A stretch of DNA of 64,000 bases from Certhia americana. Taxonomy: Eukaryota > Chordata > Aves > Passeriformes > Certhiidae. The translations under genes were made by a program, and so were the position numbers. Where the stretch lies: contig CM031879.1 of NCBI GenBank assembly GCA_018697195.1, forward strand, positions 48,376,509 through 48,440,508. Direction: 5' to 3'. A model generated the notes under the pieces. The model saw nothing but the letters and a program-made list of their open reading frames with translations. It did no database searches and was not told where the DNA came from. This document shows positions 37,901-51,900 of this stretch, one piece after another (the first letter of the stretch is position 1; each line of letters begins with the position of its first letter).

Positions 37901-40900
37901 TCTGCCTTACTCTGGATAGCTAACCAGTGGTTCCTGGTGCTCTTTAGAAAAAGGGCTACAGAACATGGAAATATAACAGGGAAGAAAATAAAGAAAATAC
38001 CACCTGGTCCCATGGTATCTCTTGACTAGACTGGTGCGGTAGTGTTACAGTTGCTGTCTCCTCAGCTAATTCTGCAATCAGATTGCTTGCTTCAAGCAGC
38101 TTTGTTTCAAGGGAGAGGGTAACTCTCCAGCTGATGTATTTCAGACAACCATTGTCTGCTTCTCCAACCTCAATCAAGGACCTAGCTGGACAGATAAGCA
38201 ATTTTTCATCACATCTCTGCTCTGCGAATGGACTATTGTTCTACATCTGCAAGTACATCACCAAATATCAGAATGTGGAGAGTTATTCCTGCAACCTCAA
38301 GAATTCAGATGGTTTTCCTGAATGTTTAAATCCTCATGAAGCTCACTCTCAGCCCCTTAGAAAGATTTGTATCTACTTTAGTGACAAGGATTTCTCAAAG
38401 CCCTTGCTATGTGACACAGCTATCAGCAATAGACTCTTCCAGATCTCTCTGTATTTCCAGTGCTCTTCTAGGAAGGATTTTAAAGATCACTTTTGGTATC
38501 AGGCTTTCCTGTCCTTCTCTCCCCCGTTGCGAAGACAATGAGCTGAAGGAAGCAGTGAACTGTGTGGAGGGGCTGCTCTGAGCTGACTTGGCTCCTCGAG
38601 GAAGGACAAACCTCAAACCCCTGTCAGGCAGCTTCACTTATACTGGCCCCTTCAATTCCCCAGATTTTAGCAGACAGCAGGGAAGTCTTCCCGCCTGCCT
38701 GCACTAACTCCAGCACCACACAGGAAAAAAGCAGCCTTGCCTCTGCTGCCAGAGCAGGAGGAGGAAGACGGGAGAAAGAGCTGGGAAGGGGAGAACACAT
38801 CTGGAATCAATTGGAGAGCACTGAATGCCTTGGAAAGAACTGCAGAGCTGGCAGAAACCATAGCGAGGAGCCGCGTGTTCGGACGTGACTCTGAAGAAAA
38901 GGTGGAGAATGAGACATATGCAGCATATTTAAACACAAAACCAGAACTCCTCTTGAGGCTCTGGGGGTTTGTTCATGCAAGCAGCTAAACGTCTCAGCCC
39001 TGTCATATTCTCACCGCCACTGGCCTATCATGGGTACACTCAGAATTCAGTACAGAAGACAGGAGATGAGATGAGGCAAACGGGACCCATCTGTGACTCG
39101 AGTACCAGGACTCTGTCACGCAGCAACAACATTATATCAAGCTGCTCTCAGGGTGCAGGGCGGAGGAAGTCTGTGACTGACTTGGCACACGTTTCAGAAC
39201 AGAAATTTGACGGTTCAAAAACACAGCTTTCTTCCCACAGTTACTTTCCATTCCAGCGTTCTCCTATCTTTTGCTAGTCATTTGTTCCAAGAGTAGTTTT
39301 CCATTTTCAAAGAAGCCTCCACTGTGTGTCCTGGAAAGCAGAGGTTCTGGAAAGGAGCAGAGTCATGGAGAAGCAACTCACAGCCTGCTATAGAGAGTAA
39401 CAACAACCTGAGGGTGTGGGAAGCATCGCTACCTGGGTACCTTGGCCAGATGAAAAATAAAATACATGCTTCAATATGCAAATTTTTAAAATGGAATTTA
39501 AAAAATCAAAAGGAAACATGAAAGACCTACAAAAATGACCCCAAGATTGGAAAAAGCCACATGGCTGCACATTGAAAACCTTGAAAAGCCCAATTTATTT
39601 TGCTTATCAATTAAAAAAAAAAAAGTATGCTAATTGTGAAGAAAATAAAGTAGATGCTAATAATATTTAATCTAATGAAAAAAGTCATTAAGAAAACCAA
39701 TAGCCAAAAGCTGAGTCTGATAAATTCAGCTCTGGTAAAAGACACCATTTCATTTTGTTTACTGATTTCTAAATGACAGTCATTAAGTCCGCCGGTGAGA
39801 AGGACTCAGCCTTTTCCATCTTTTCCTGTCTTTGTGCTGAAAACATTACATCACCCAAAACAGAGGTACCTGAGATAATGGCCTGCGATGCAGGTACAGC
39901 CAGAAGAGACAATCTAAAGCCAGATCTATAGGACAATATCCTGGAAAGCTAACAAGAGCCGGTGGAAGTTAATGCACATAAATTAAAGCTGATTAAACTA
40001 AGCAGCATACACATTTATAAGCATAATGACCTCACCCCATGGAGAGGAACAAGCTATTGAAAAGTAAAGATGCAGTTTTGTGTACCACCTAATATGACAA
40101 ACTACCAACTGGCCTTGGAATCAGAGGCTGTGCTTTCCCTCCCCGGCTGTTGTGAGATCCAGTCACGCCACAGCCACTGCCAGAGAATTAATCCAAACAA
40201 CAGTCATCTGTTTGGTCATAAACTCAACTGTCTCGCTTTATATCTGCTTAAGCACAATGCCCAAAGCAGTGAGGAGGCTGAGCATATGGCCAGGGGGGCA
40301 CAGAGACGAGGGGGACTGTTCTTCTCACAGCAGCAGACAGTTATGCTAAATTAAGCGCAACTTTGAAATGCACCTGAAAGCCACTTCATCCCAGAACAAG
40401 AAGCTACATGGACATTTAGCATATGATACTGCCACTACCTGCTTCACTTGTACTTAACTTCTAGAGCATCCCCACATAAGCCAGCATAAAGCTGGTTCAT
40501 ACACAGCGAATTTGTTGAGTATCTCAGGAAAGATTTTCCCATTGTTACAAAATCCTTTTAAAGCCTCTTTTCCCCAGGCCTTCCAGCTAATGTATGTTTA
40601 CCACATTCCTGCTGTAACCACGAACCACTATAGACTTTTTCCCTACACAGGCCACCTGCACAGCTCATAGGTAAAGCTCGAGGTCAGTGGAACAACTGAC
40701 CACCTTTCAAGTGCCCCTTCCTGGGCTGGGATACATAAAGCATGCAGTTTAACAGCAGCAATATGCAAAATATTCACATCAAACTATTACATATCACTGG
40801 CAGTCCTACTTTTAAACTGCTCTATTTTACTGAAGCTAAATCAATAAACCTTAAAAGCTAAATTGATAAAAGAGCATCTTGTGTCAGGGCATGTCTTGTC

Positions 40901-43900
40901 AGCATCTGCAGCTCCCTTAATATATTACTACGTGAGTTCCCAAGAAGACTACCCCTCCAGAATTCTCAGCACACCCCCACCTTCCACAGCCAAGTGCATT
41001 AAAGGTCCTTTTTCTCCCACCTCCTTGCACACCTACAGAAAGACAAAAACACACAAAAACACTGGAAAACCTTTCAAGCCAGTCGGTTTGCCCTTCTGTA
41101 CATTCCCTTTCACACTCACAGTGTCAGGCTAAACAAAGCCACTCACTCCAGGATACAGGCCTGGAAAAAAAAAGCATTAGCATCTGGCAACCAAGAGCAG
41201 CACCCCAGCATATGAGCCCAAGAGCAAATACAAGTCTCTGGCATAAAGAGGAAACACTGGGACATACGCCTGAGTGCTCCTGTCAATCTTGCAGTGGGGG
41301 AATGCCTGATTTTTTATTTTTTTTTTAATATATTTTTATCACATTACTGAAAGGAAATGCCAGGGACTGCTGTGGCCCCTGTCCCTGGAGGTTCCACTGC
41401 TGCCATCAGGCTGCACTGCCTTTGCAGCAATGAATATTTTAACAGGGCAATAAATATTTCAGAGCACATTCATCCCAATAAGAAGTCTACTACCATAAGA
41501 GAGATGAGACAACCACACAGGGCCGGGGCCACTCCCTGTTCTGCCCCTCTGGATCCCACACCGCCTGCCCTTCCGTGGCCTTACTTCCCTCCAGCCCTCA
41601 ACAGGCACCTGACAGCCTCAAATATTCATGAGCACAGTTCCAGTTACTTTCCAAACTAGCAAAAAACACCTGTGAAAAAAGTAACAAGGTGCTCTGCTTT
41701 CCACAGAGGTGCAGAACACCGCTAGCTCATGCTTTGCTTTCACCTCTCCTGGGGTTTTTGGATCTTGGGTGCTCATACTCAGGAAGAAAATAATTTGCTT
41801 GAACACCCCACAGGGTCTTAAATCTTTTAATATTGCACCTTAAAAGAGAAAAGAACCTAAGATCACCAAACCCAAAGCTCAACCAGCACCTGGTCGAGAA
41901 ACAGCATGTGACAATCTGTCTTTACTCCCCACAACTCCCTCTCTTAATTTCAGCAGTGCATTTATTCAGGCATTTCTCGGTGTGAGCAGCTCCGCTGGCC
42001 TCTCAGTGGGATGCTAACAGATGTACACAGCTTGGCCACCACTGGCACAAATAAAATGGGCTAGAAATCAAGCTCAGGATGTAACAGAAAACCCATTCAG
42101 TTACTCAGCTATCACCTGCTTGTCATTCATGTACTGGGGGCTATTTTGGCTATGACAGAGATAAAAGCTTTGGATTTTTAAGTAGGATCTTAGCTATTCT
42201 CTCACCTCCAAGTATCTTGGGTTTTTTAAAGATAATTTCAAGAGGTAACTAATACTCTGCAGAAAATCAAGATCACATATAAAGACATTTATTATGGATC
42301 AAATTTACAGGGCCATGAAACCTGCTGCCAGACTCAAAAAATATCTTTTGTAGCAGCTTCCACTGCGTATCTACCTAGATTCAAAAGACCTAAGATATTT
42401 GCTGCTCACACAGTACATGGAGAAGGCTTCAGAGAACAAATACACCTACTCTGAGTGAAAGGAAGCCAAAAAGACCCCCTCACAAAACAGCAGCCAAAGG
42501 GTTATCCTGAATGACAGGCACAAGCTAGTCTGCCCTGGCTAACTGAGCTGCACCATGGCATCTCCTTTCCAGGTAAAAGCTTTAATTAACAGTATACAGA
42601 AAGAGAGTAATCTCTGCACGTTTACTGGTGTCACAGACCTTCTTTTAAAAGGAGGTAATGGTGACCAAACCACAATCACAACATGTCACATGCTGTCAAA
42701 GGTGTCTCCTGGACTGCACAAGAAGTTATTCTTCATACCTGGATCCTGGCCCAGCTCAAGGTACAAGATGGGCACCAAATGGCTCAGTCTTGTCATGGCT
42801 TGAGCACAGCAGGGAGCGTGCAAGGGTATGCGACAACTCAGCAAGGTCTGCAGATGCAGTCTTGGATTAAACTGCTAAATTCCCCTGCAGTCTCATTTCA
42901 GCTCTCTTAGACCTTTGAAGGAGAACAGCCGTGTCTTTGCTATGTGCAGGAAGGGCCTACAGCACACTCAGAGTGAGTTTTCTACCGCAAGCCAGAGCTC
43001 CTGCTATTTCCTCCCTGGTCCTCACAGCCAAGGGAAGAGACCAAGGCAGCCCCCAAGTGCTGGACAGCCTTCTTGGGATGGCCAGTTTCATATTAATGAA
43101 ATTCTCTTTCATCCCCCTGCTCTGTCGCACAAAATGGCTCCAAAGTGAAGTATTGAACTGTCAAACAGCAAAACCTCTTTCCAGACAGCATTTAAGGAAG
43201 AGCACCTGCCTACTGCATAGATGGATCAATCGCCTGCCGCCACCCTCTGTCCTTTGTGCTCCTGAAAGAGCAGCAGCAGCATCCCCTAGTCAAGACTGAC
43301 CACCAGCCACACCACCAAAAAGATGCTGCTTACATTAAAAGCAGAAAATAGCAGTCACAGCACTGTAATTCAGAGACTGACAACAATCCTGCTGCTTTGC
43401 CAGTGGTGAGTCCTGAGGATTTTACATCTCTGCTTCTAACTACCACCCAGCTGTTCTTCATGTATCAATGAAACTAAAGGATCCAGTCAGAAGTCAGATG
43501 CAACCTGGCCCAAAAAACACCTTGTACTTTCCTATCTTATTAAAACACCTCATCCACAGAGAAAGGAAAACATCTTGGAAGATGAGCAATTACCTCACCA
43601 AATAATTCAGAGCAGGAGCCACCATTTTACAACAGACCTCAAAATAATGAGCACTCCTCTGCTGACTGTGCAGCTCCATGTTATTCCCATGATGGGCTCC
43701 ATACCCAGCAGTATGTTAATATGGAAAAAACAGCATCTGATCCCAGACAAGAAGAAAAAAATACATTTTTGATACCATATAAAAATCGTTAGAAAGGAAA
43801 ACAACATTTAATTCCGTGGCTCCTGAGGACCTCTCATGACTCAGAAAATAAATGCAAACAGATGAAAAAGTTAATTTGGATCATATCAGCTTCACTGGCA

Positions 43901-45091
43901 TGCAAAGGGCAGAGCAGGCACCCTGGGGAGAGGGAGCGAAAGATTTGCTATAGATCAGGTTACTATCACTGACAGCTGACCTAAAACACCACAAAATTTG
44001 AGCAGACTCTACCCTGTCTTCTAATTTTCAAAAGTTGCTACCGCCTCCTTTAAGAGATAAAATGTGTGAAACATGAACACTGAGGTCAGGGAGGAAGGAG
44101 ATCCTTCAGCACAAATACTTAAGTGGTCCAGATGAGAATCCTCACCACATTAAGAACAAGCCCAATTAACTGAAACAAGAAGAAAGCAGAGTGAATTGTT
44201 CATTGAAAATGTACAATTTTCAATGCAAAGCAATGAGGACATAAGGAACTGGAATTATTTCTCCACAGTCTGAAGCAACTGCATGGAACAGGCAGGCAGT
44301 TGCTCTGTCCTACAAAGATGCTCTGTGAAAACAGATGTCCGTCTGCAACCCAACACACTCAGCTTGGGAATTTTAGAGACCCAGCTTGCTGTATGGACTC
44401 CACAGCCTCATCCCCTAGATGGGCCAGCATAGCCCACAGACATCACTGTCACACTTGAAAAGTGTTCTTCAGCATGAGCCCTCAATATTTGGTTTTAACT
44501 TTACTTTGTTTGATGGGATCTGAACTGCCCATCATCACAAACTGAGCTTTATTTCTGTCCTATTAAATTTTTAGGAAGTGCTTATGTTCAAAAGTGGCCA
44601 GCAACGGCATGAATAGTAGCTCACAGCAGCCAATATATTCATTGTTAAAAGAAGTGTCCTTGATTTGTTAGGCCTTCAACATCCACTAGATGATTCACAG
44701 GAAGACTGATACATAAGAAAAACTTCCTTTAAATTCTTTACGATGAAAATTGCTCTTTTAGCTTCCTCTTGCATGTTTAGGACATAAAGCCTCTTCGGTA
44801 TCTCAGTACTTGGCACCACAGGGCACAAGGACCTCCATTTTACAGCCATGGCTGATTAGATGATCACAAAGGAAAAGGCTTTGTACTCTGCTTCTGCTGG
44901 CAACTACTAACATCACACCTAATCAACAGACTCATCTCCACGCACTTCTGCAAGAGCAGGTCTAACATAGCTGACCTCACATGAGGGCACAGGAGCAGCT
45001 TACATAGGCACAGTAATCCCCTGGCAGAAATTTGGGACAGACACAGCTGAAGGCAATTCCCAAACCACTTCACAGCTGAATTCTTGAAGAT

Positions 45092-45176
45092 GTCCCTGCT
45101 CATTTCAGAGGGGTTGGACTAGATAACCTTTAAAGATCCCTTCCAACCCAAATCATTCTATGATTTTAAGGTTTTA
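45092..45176 (+). mobile_element. CR1 LINE fragment, extreme 3' end
   Basis: A very short tail: GGGGTTGGACTAGATAACC, then CCCTTCCAACCCAAATCATT and CTATGATTTTAAG. It is a 5'-truncated CR1 of less than 100 bp in the first intron, antisense to RBFOX2. The left boundary is approximate. Confidence 0.88.
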
Positions 45177-45548
45177 TGACTGGCTACAGGAACACACTTC
45201 TGTTAGGATTGTCTGAACAGTAGCCAGGAGGCTCATCACAACTCTGCATTTAAACCATGTCAATCAAACGTGGTTCTTTCCTGCCACCAGATTCTTTTCT
45301 CCTAGATTTAGGCCAGAGAGGATTTCAGAATAATTATATAGTGACACACAGAGCCTCACAGCTAACCTAGAGGCCTACTACACTTTTGAAAGCCACTACA
45401 GCCCTCTACAAATGCCCTAGAAGAATGAAATTTATCTTCCTCTATGCTCCTCCAAAACATTAGGAAATTCCTATTACTCAGTTCTAGCTATTCTTCTCTG
45501 TGTTACAAACAACACAGCTCAAAGTTTCCTACCTACTTACTGAAAAGG

Positions 45549-45574
45549 AAAAAAAAAAAAAAAAAAAAAAAAAA
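45549..45574. repeat. Poly-A tract (26)
   Basis: An uninterrupted run of 26 A on the plus strand. I see no LINE or SINE body before it, so it is annotated as a simple repeat. Confidence 0.93.
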
Positions 45575-45693
45575 GCCACTGGCTTTCTATACACTTCTGC
45601 TTTAAGCAGAGGTCTGGCTGGGAGATGTGTTCTTGGGCATGTCAGCTGCCAAGCAGGACCCCAGCCACCCATCAAGCAGGGAAGCTTGGAGCA

Positions 45694-45734
45694 GCCAGGC
45701 AGGGCAGGAGGGGCCAGGCAGGGCAGGGCAGGGA
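45694..45734. repeat. GGCAG-rich imperfect minisatellite
   Basis: Imperfect repeats of GGCAG/GCCAGGCAGG units, for example AGGCAGGGCAGG, giving a G-rich plus strand with several GGG runs. Confidence 0.75.
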
Positions 45735-48700
45735 TCTGAACGGAGATGCTCAGGTCTGCAGCCTTCAGTGCAGCTTGCTCTTGACTTCCGTGCAACACTT
45801 GCCGTAACTCCTGCAGCTCACTGTCACAACCAATTAAGACCACTCCTAACGAAAACCAAAAAAACGTTGAGAACTGAGAAATCACAGTTGAGCTGAAAGG
45901 GACAGTAAAGTCACCGCCTTTCTCACCTCCTCACAGCAGGGCTTGTTAGAAGATCTTCATTTTGTCTAGGACCAAAGTCACCACTGGGCTGCTCCAAGTT
46001 ACAGTTTCAGACTTGATGGAGAACATGGATCGTGGATCTTTAATCTTAAAGATCTTAAGCTTAAACCCGATTTAGATTCATCTCATTGAGTAAGACAAAG
46101 TATTCAGAAGTCTCGCTTTCTGACGAAGCACTGAGATCTCCACACTATTTTTTCCATCCTTCAGAAGTCCATGTTCCCAGATAAATTCACTCTCACATCC
46201 CTCGCAGCATTTTGATCAAAAGAGGTTTTGAAGATAGAGTCCCTCAGAAAAATTCTCTTAGGATGAAGGTTTGCAACTGGCTTTGGATGACCTAAATTCT
46301 CTCTGCCACCAAGAGAGCCCCCCTCCTTGACTACACCACCTCATCAGTCACCCATAGTGTATTCACAGTCTGTCACCCATGTCCCTGTGAAGGACACACA
46401 GAGCAACTGTCCAAAGTTCTCACCATAGCCTTCAATCACCACCTTCCTCATTCCTCTACCTCACCACACTACACTCTTTGCCACAGACTGGCTCCATCAC
46501 ACAGTCTAACGCGACTCCAAAAAAGTATTAACACCTCCCGAACCAAACTCATATGAAAGGGACTCCTAGAACTACTTTTTCTCCCTTTCCCACTGCTTCA
46601 AGATAGAGTGCTTCATCCTGGAACAGAGTGGAAATGGACCTGAGAAAAGATTTGCAAAGCAAATGTAGCAATATTAAACAGCATCACACACAAAGAAAAG
46701 CAAAAGGGAAAGTTAAAGCAAATGAATCTGCATTAAATATTTGAGCACTAAGCAAAGTCAACATAGCACAGTATCTTACAGTCAACAAATTGACTAACTC
46801 ACTAATTTCACCAAATTAACATACTGTTCCTCCCATACCTCCTGATACAGGCTGGAATGATCCTTTTTAAGTTCAGACAGAATTAAAACTATGCCTGTTG
46901 AAACTAAAATCCTTTCCCTTGCTGCCCCATTTATCCCAACCACCTTTTATACAGCAGGAAGAGACACACTGAAAAACAAAAGCCTTTCATACTCCTGCTC
47001 TCTAATATTCCTAAGTACTTTGCATAATTGTTTGGTTTTGATAACCTTCTTTCATATGATGCCATAGCCAAAATGAGAAAAGCTACAAAGAACAACAAAT
47101 CAAATTAATGGCTCACTCTTCACTAGACAAAGGAGGACTAGTACTATCTAAGAAATCCAAACTCCTCTCCAAGGCATTTTTAAATCAATCTTTTTAAGTA
47201 ATTTAAAGCAGGTTTTGCTATTAAGACTGGAGGGAGAGCATGGGCCTAGATAAGGAGCTTCAGTGAGACCTGATAGGTGAATGATGGTCTATGCACTGCG
47301 TAGGTCAAACTCTGATTATCTACATCTTGGCTAATCAAAAGCAATTATCTGAAAGTCAAATATGCCCTCCAAGTCAGATAACTCAGGGAGACCAGGACTT
47401 ATATACAGCACACAGAAATCCTAAACTCCACAGGACCACAACTGCAGACACTATGAATTTTAAGCAGGATAACAGGGAGGACAGTTCAGAGGGTTTTAAC
47501 CATACTCAAGACTCCCAGCCTGAGGGCAGACTTCTGAAGCTAGAAAGATTACTCTTGCAATTACTTGGACATTTTTGGAGTATCCATGCACCCTCAGATT
47601 ACAGGCTACTTGGTGTGCAATTCCAGTTAGGTATTTAGAGACTACTCAGGGTAAAAAATCTCCATTACAGGCAGGGCTGACAGAGTCAGGCTGGTTACTT
47701 CCCATTGAAGGACCCAGTTTTCAGGATTTAAAATTCCAAGATACCATTCAAATTAAAACTGTTTTTCATGCTATCTGCAATTGATTTTGGAGTTGGTGAC
47801 TGCTTTTGTTACTTAAGCCATAGCAACCCAACCTGAGCAAAAAGTAGGGGCCACATTTTGTATTATTTATGATTAAGGGAGGAGGAAACCACTACACACA
47901 CTTCGAAAAGTCTAAGAAAACTTATTTAACAGAAAAATTTGCATTTCAGGAATCTGTATCTAGCCACCAAGATCCGACTAACATTACAACAAAACTATGG
48001 CAAATTACAGCGCTGTCATACATTTAATCAACTAAATCTCCCAGAAAAGCCATATGCAAGGGTCAAGAAAGGCTAAAAGATAAAGAAAGACATAACAGTA
48101 CTCAATACCTGCCAAAAAGGAAAGAACCTATCCATTCCTCACAGCAAAAACAAATGGTGGCAACAAGCTTTATGTTAGATACTAGGAAAGACTTAACAAT
48201 GCGCAGAAAGGCCAGCACTGGCATTGCAAATGCTTTTAAGGCAGGTTACTTGCCATCAGGAATATGGTTTAGATACTGTTTATTCCAACAGGAAACAGAG
48301 ATGCTCTTAAGGGTGGCTGGCAGTGCTGCTTGCACCCCATTTTCTGTGATTTCATGCTCTCATTTGGAGATCATCCACAGCTTCACAGGAGATACTGGCT
48401 GTGTCAGATCTAAGTCTCGAGATCACTGACAGCAGGGAAATGGTCCATCTCCAATACTCTGCACCATCTCCTTTGCAGGGATGATGTAACATCAAGGAGC
48501 AGTTACCCACCTCAAATCCAGAAAAACCAAAAAACAGACCTGTAAGTACAGCAGGAGAAAATTAATTTGAGACAAGAAGCCAGAGCACTATCAGCACAGG
48601 CAGCGACAGGGAGAAAAGAGATAGAACAGACAAGTAAGACTGCAATAGGAGCAGAAAAGGCAAGCTAAATGAGGAATGAAGGGAGTGGGTGGAGAGTTAT

Positions 48701-48735
48701 AAAAGCCTATGACAAGGAGACTGTAGCAAGGACAG

Positions 48736-48756
48736 GGAGGAGGAGGAGGAGGAAGA
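48736..48756. repeat. GGA trinucleotide repeat
   Basis: A short (GGA)n array on the plus strand, a purine-only tract. Confidence 0.85.
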
Positions 48757-48942
48757 GAGCAAAGAATAAGCAGGTCTAAAAATCAGCTGAGAGGGAACTG
48801 AAGTGAACAAGGTAAAGTAGTAGTCTGCCAAAACAGGAGGGCACATTAACTGGAGAGGAATGAAGATTGGGAGAGTATGGCTTGTATGGGACAAGCTACT
48901 GACCAGGGATCCTGGGGAGAGAGTGAGAGGAAGAAGCAGCAG

Positions 48943-48958
48943 CATCCATCCATCCATC
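48943..48958. repeat. CATC tetranucleotide repeat
   Basis: Four CATC units in tandem. Confidence 0.8.
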
Positions 48959-51900
48959 AATGATGGAGGGCAGAGGTGAGACAGAAGTGGTCACACAGGG
49001 ATGTAAGAGAGGGGAAAATGTACATATTAGTGTACACCCCCAGAGCCTAAACTAGAGCCTAATATTGCAAAACGTCACCATTCCTCTGCTGTCAGCAAAT
49101 ATACAAAACCAACCAGCAAACACTGATCAAGCTGGCCTGCACAGAAAATGACAGCTAATTACACAGTCAGTCAAAGTGGCAGAGGTCTGTGGGTTGTATC
49201 TGGGATGGCCAACTCTGCCACTGATAACTTGTAGGGGTCATCATGGTGCCACATACACTGAAGCTGATGGGGATGGTTAGAGGGTTGTCTGTTTTTTCTT
49301 TTCTTTCTCGTGGAAAAAAATAGCATACAAACATGTGATTAAAGAGTATCATAAATAGCCACAGAAATAAAGAGAACAAATGAAGGTTTCTCTCCCGACT
49401 TAAAATACGGAAATGGCCTGGAATTGAAATGCCTCCCCATTACCATCTTGATCACTCTCAATTCAGTTTAAGAATAATAATGCTTAATGAACAGTTTTGC
49501 AAAGAAAAAAAAGATCAGGTATTAATCAAAGCACGCTGTTGAACAGCATTTGTTCCATTTTCTTTTATGCAGGCAAAACACACTATTTTTTCCAAAAGCT
49601 TCCAGTTGAGCATAAATTGTATGAACCCTACAAAACCAGCCTATACATGTCCTGCCCTCACTGGTCACAGCACAGCCTCCAACAGCCCAACAAAAAACAT
49701 TCTACACAGCAGAGGATCATAAGTGACTCTACAGGAGCATATCAAAATACTTTTGGTAGAAAAATTAACATTTCTCTATTCTGATTCCATGGAACATGTC
49801 TGATAGAAAGAATACTGACTACAACCTTTTAAATAGTATTTGTGAGAAGACTGAGGCAAATTAACCATCTCCTCCCTAGTACTCAGACCTCCAAGGAATC
49901 CCTGTTAGTGAAGTCTGTGACTCTGCAGCTGGGAGGTAAGTTTATCAAGGAACTCACTGCAAAAGGCCAGCCAACTGCACACACCATTTGCTGGAAATGG
50001 ATCTAAAACAGGAACATGGAGCATTTTACCCGAAGCAGTCAGTATGACCAGAATCCATGTCTAAAAACATCACACACAGAGATACCCTTTTGCACTGGTG
50101 TTAGAATTTTATAGTAGAAGGCTGGCCAATACTAATTAAATGCAATGGAGCCATCATGAATTAATAACCTGGAGGGAAAGATGTTGCTGGTTTTAAGGGC
50201 CTCCCTCCTTTGCAACCTTGAACTTTTGTAATATTTGGTAGCTCGCTACAACCTCTTCACTGATCCAGATACTTCATAAATTAATAGTTCTTAAAATACA
50301 ATTAAAACTGCATGTTAAATTTACACAGCCTTGGCAATCAAATATCACAGCAAACTTAGGCATCCTCATTTTTCAATTCCCGGGGATAACCACCTAGTCA
50401 CCTGCAGAAGAAATGCACTAGGGAACAGCGAGGTTATTTCTAGGACAGGGACTCAAGGAAATGGCAGTGCCGTATCAAGTTGCTTTTCTCCATCCTGCCT
50501 AGGAAACGTTGAATACAGCTTCTGCCATCCCAAGGCAGCTCCACAAGCACCTGCACTGGTTCACTTCTACTCCAAAGCATCTCAAAGTGCACAGCACAGG
50601 GGGCAAAGAGAAATGGACTAAATAACATTCACCACTCCAACAGGCTGCAATGATTTTTAGGCCCTTAAGAATAAGCATTTCTCAACCAGCAGTTAAATCT
50701 CTAAGTACAACAACAGTTACAGACACAACCCACAGCCCCACCTCAAGCAACTATGTCCTAATATCAGGGAAAGTGAGATGCAGATTAATCTTTGCATTCC
50801 CAGGGGATAGTCTCCTGGAGAAGTGACTGGACAGGATTTCTCTTACCCAAACCTCTGATGCTGACATGATGTCTTGCAGCAGTACAACATACAGTAGAAG
50901 GGAATGAAAACTAGGGGATTGGTAGAGGCACTGAGTCAGATACCATGTAAACAAGCACCATTTCTCAAACAGCAAAGAGAGGGGAAGAGCAGAAGTCCAT
51001 GGACAGAGAAGAGAGCAATTCTCTTCAAACAGCTCATGCAAGTTTGCAAGATAATAGCAAAGCAAGGAGCAAGCAGAAAGGACAACTGAAAGGAAAGGGA
51101 CACGCAATCCTCAAAGCAGGGAAAAAGGACAAGGAAATAATGGTAGCTCCTAAGAGAAGTCCAAGAGGAAAAAAGGGGGCCTTCTGCCACACACAGATAA
51201 AGCTTTTCTTTCTTAATTCTTTCTTTTAAGGGAGCAGGGGAATCCTGCAGCATCCAGCTTGCCTGGAGGGGAACAGAACCTAAAGCAGCCGTAAGGGGAC
51301 AGGAGGGGGGAGGCTGTTCTGGGACTCAGTCTCCCTTGCAGACAGTTCAAACAAAGGAGGACGGTCTCCTATAATGGGATGCATTGTACATTTTTAGCTA
51401 GCACAAGGTGGCTGTCGTGACAGGGTTCCCCATGTCCTGTCTCCCCCCTCCAACTACACACCCCTGCATGATCCCAACATGGAAAACAAAGATCTGTTTT
51501 ATCACACCATTACTGTAATGGGAGGTAGAGAAAGACAGGGAAAGGGAATGAGGCAGAGGAACGAAAAGGAGACAGAGCGGCCTTTAATGAGTCAGCCGCT
51601 GCTCTGATTTAAATAAGATCTCCATTTAAGGAGCACTGCAATTGTTGGGTTTTGTTAATTTAAAAAAACAAATCACTGACTGAGCAAGCAACTTTTGGCC
51701 GCACAAGTTGTCTCACAGCTACACACAGGGTCTGGGAGGGAAAGGGTTATAAGAAGGGGGAAGGGAAAGGGAAGAAAACCTCTGGAAAAAATGAGACTGC
51801 TTGCTGGTTCATTTTAACAAGGACATAAATTAGTCTCAAAGCCACAAACGCCATCACCTCCCTGAGCCCTGGGCAGAGTGTAGCAAGTCAAACACGTGCC

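Noticed and set aside
48155..48300. Possible highly diverged CR1 fragment
   Set aside because: A few words resemble the CR1 segment near the ORF2 end, but there are too few consecutive matches to support by eye.
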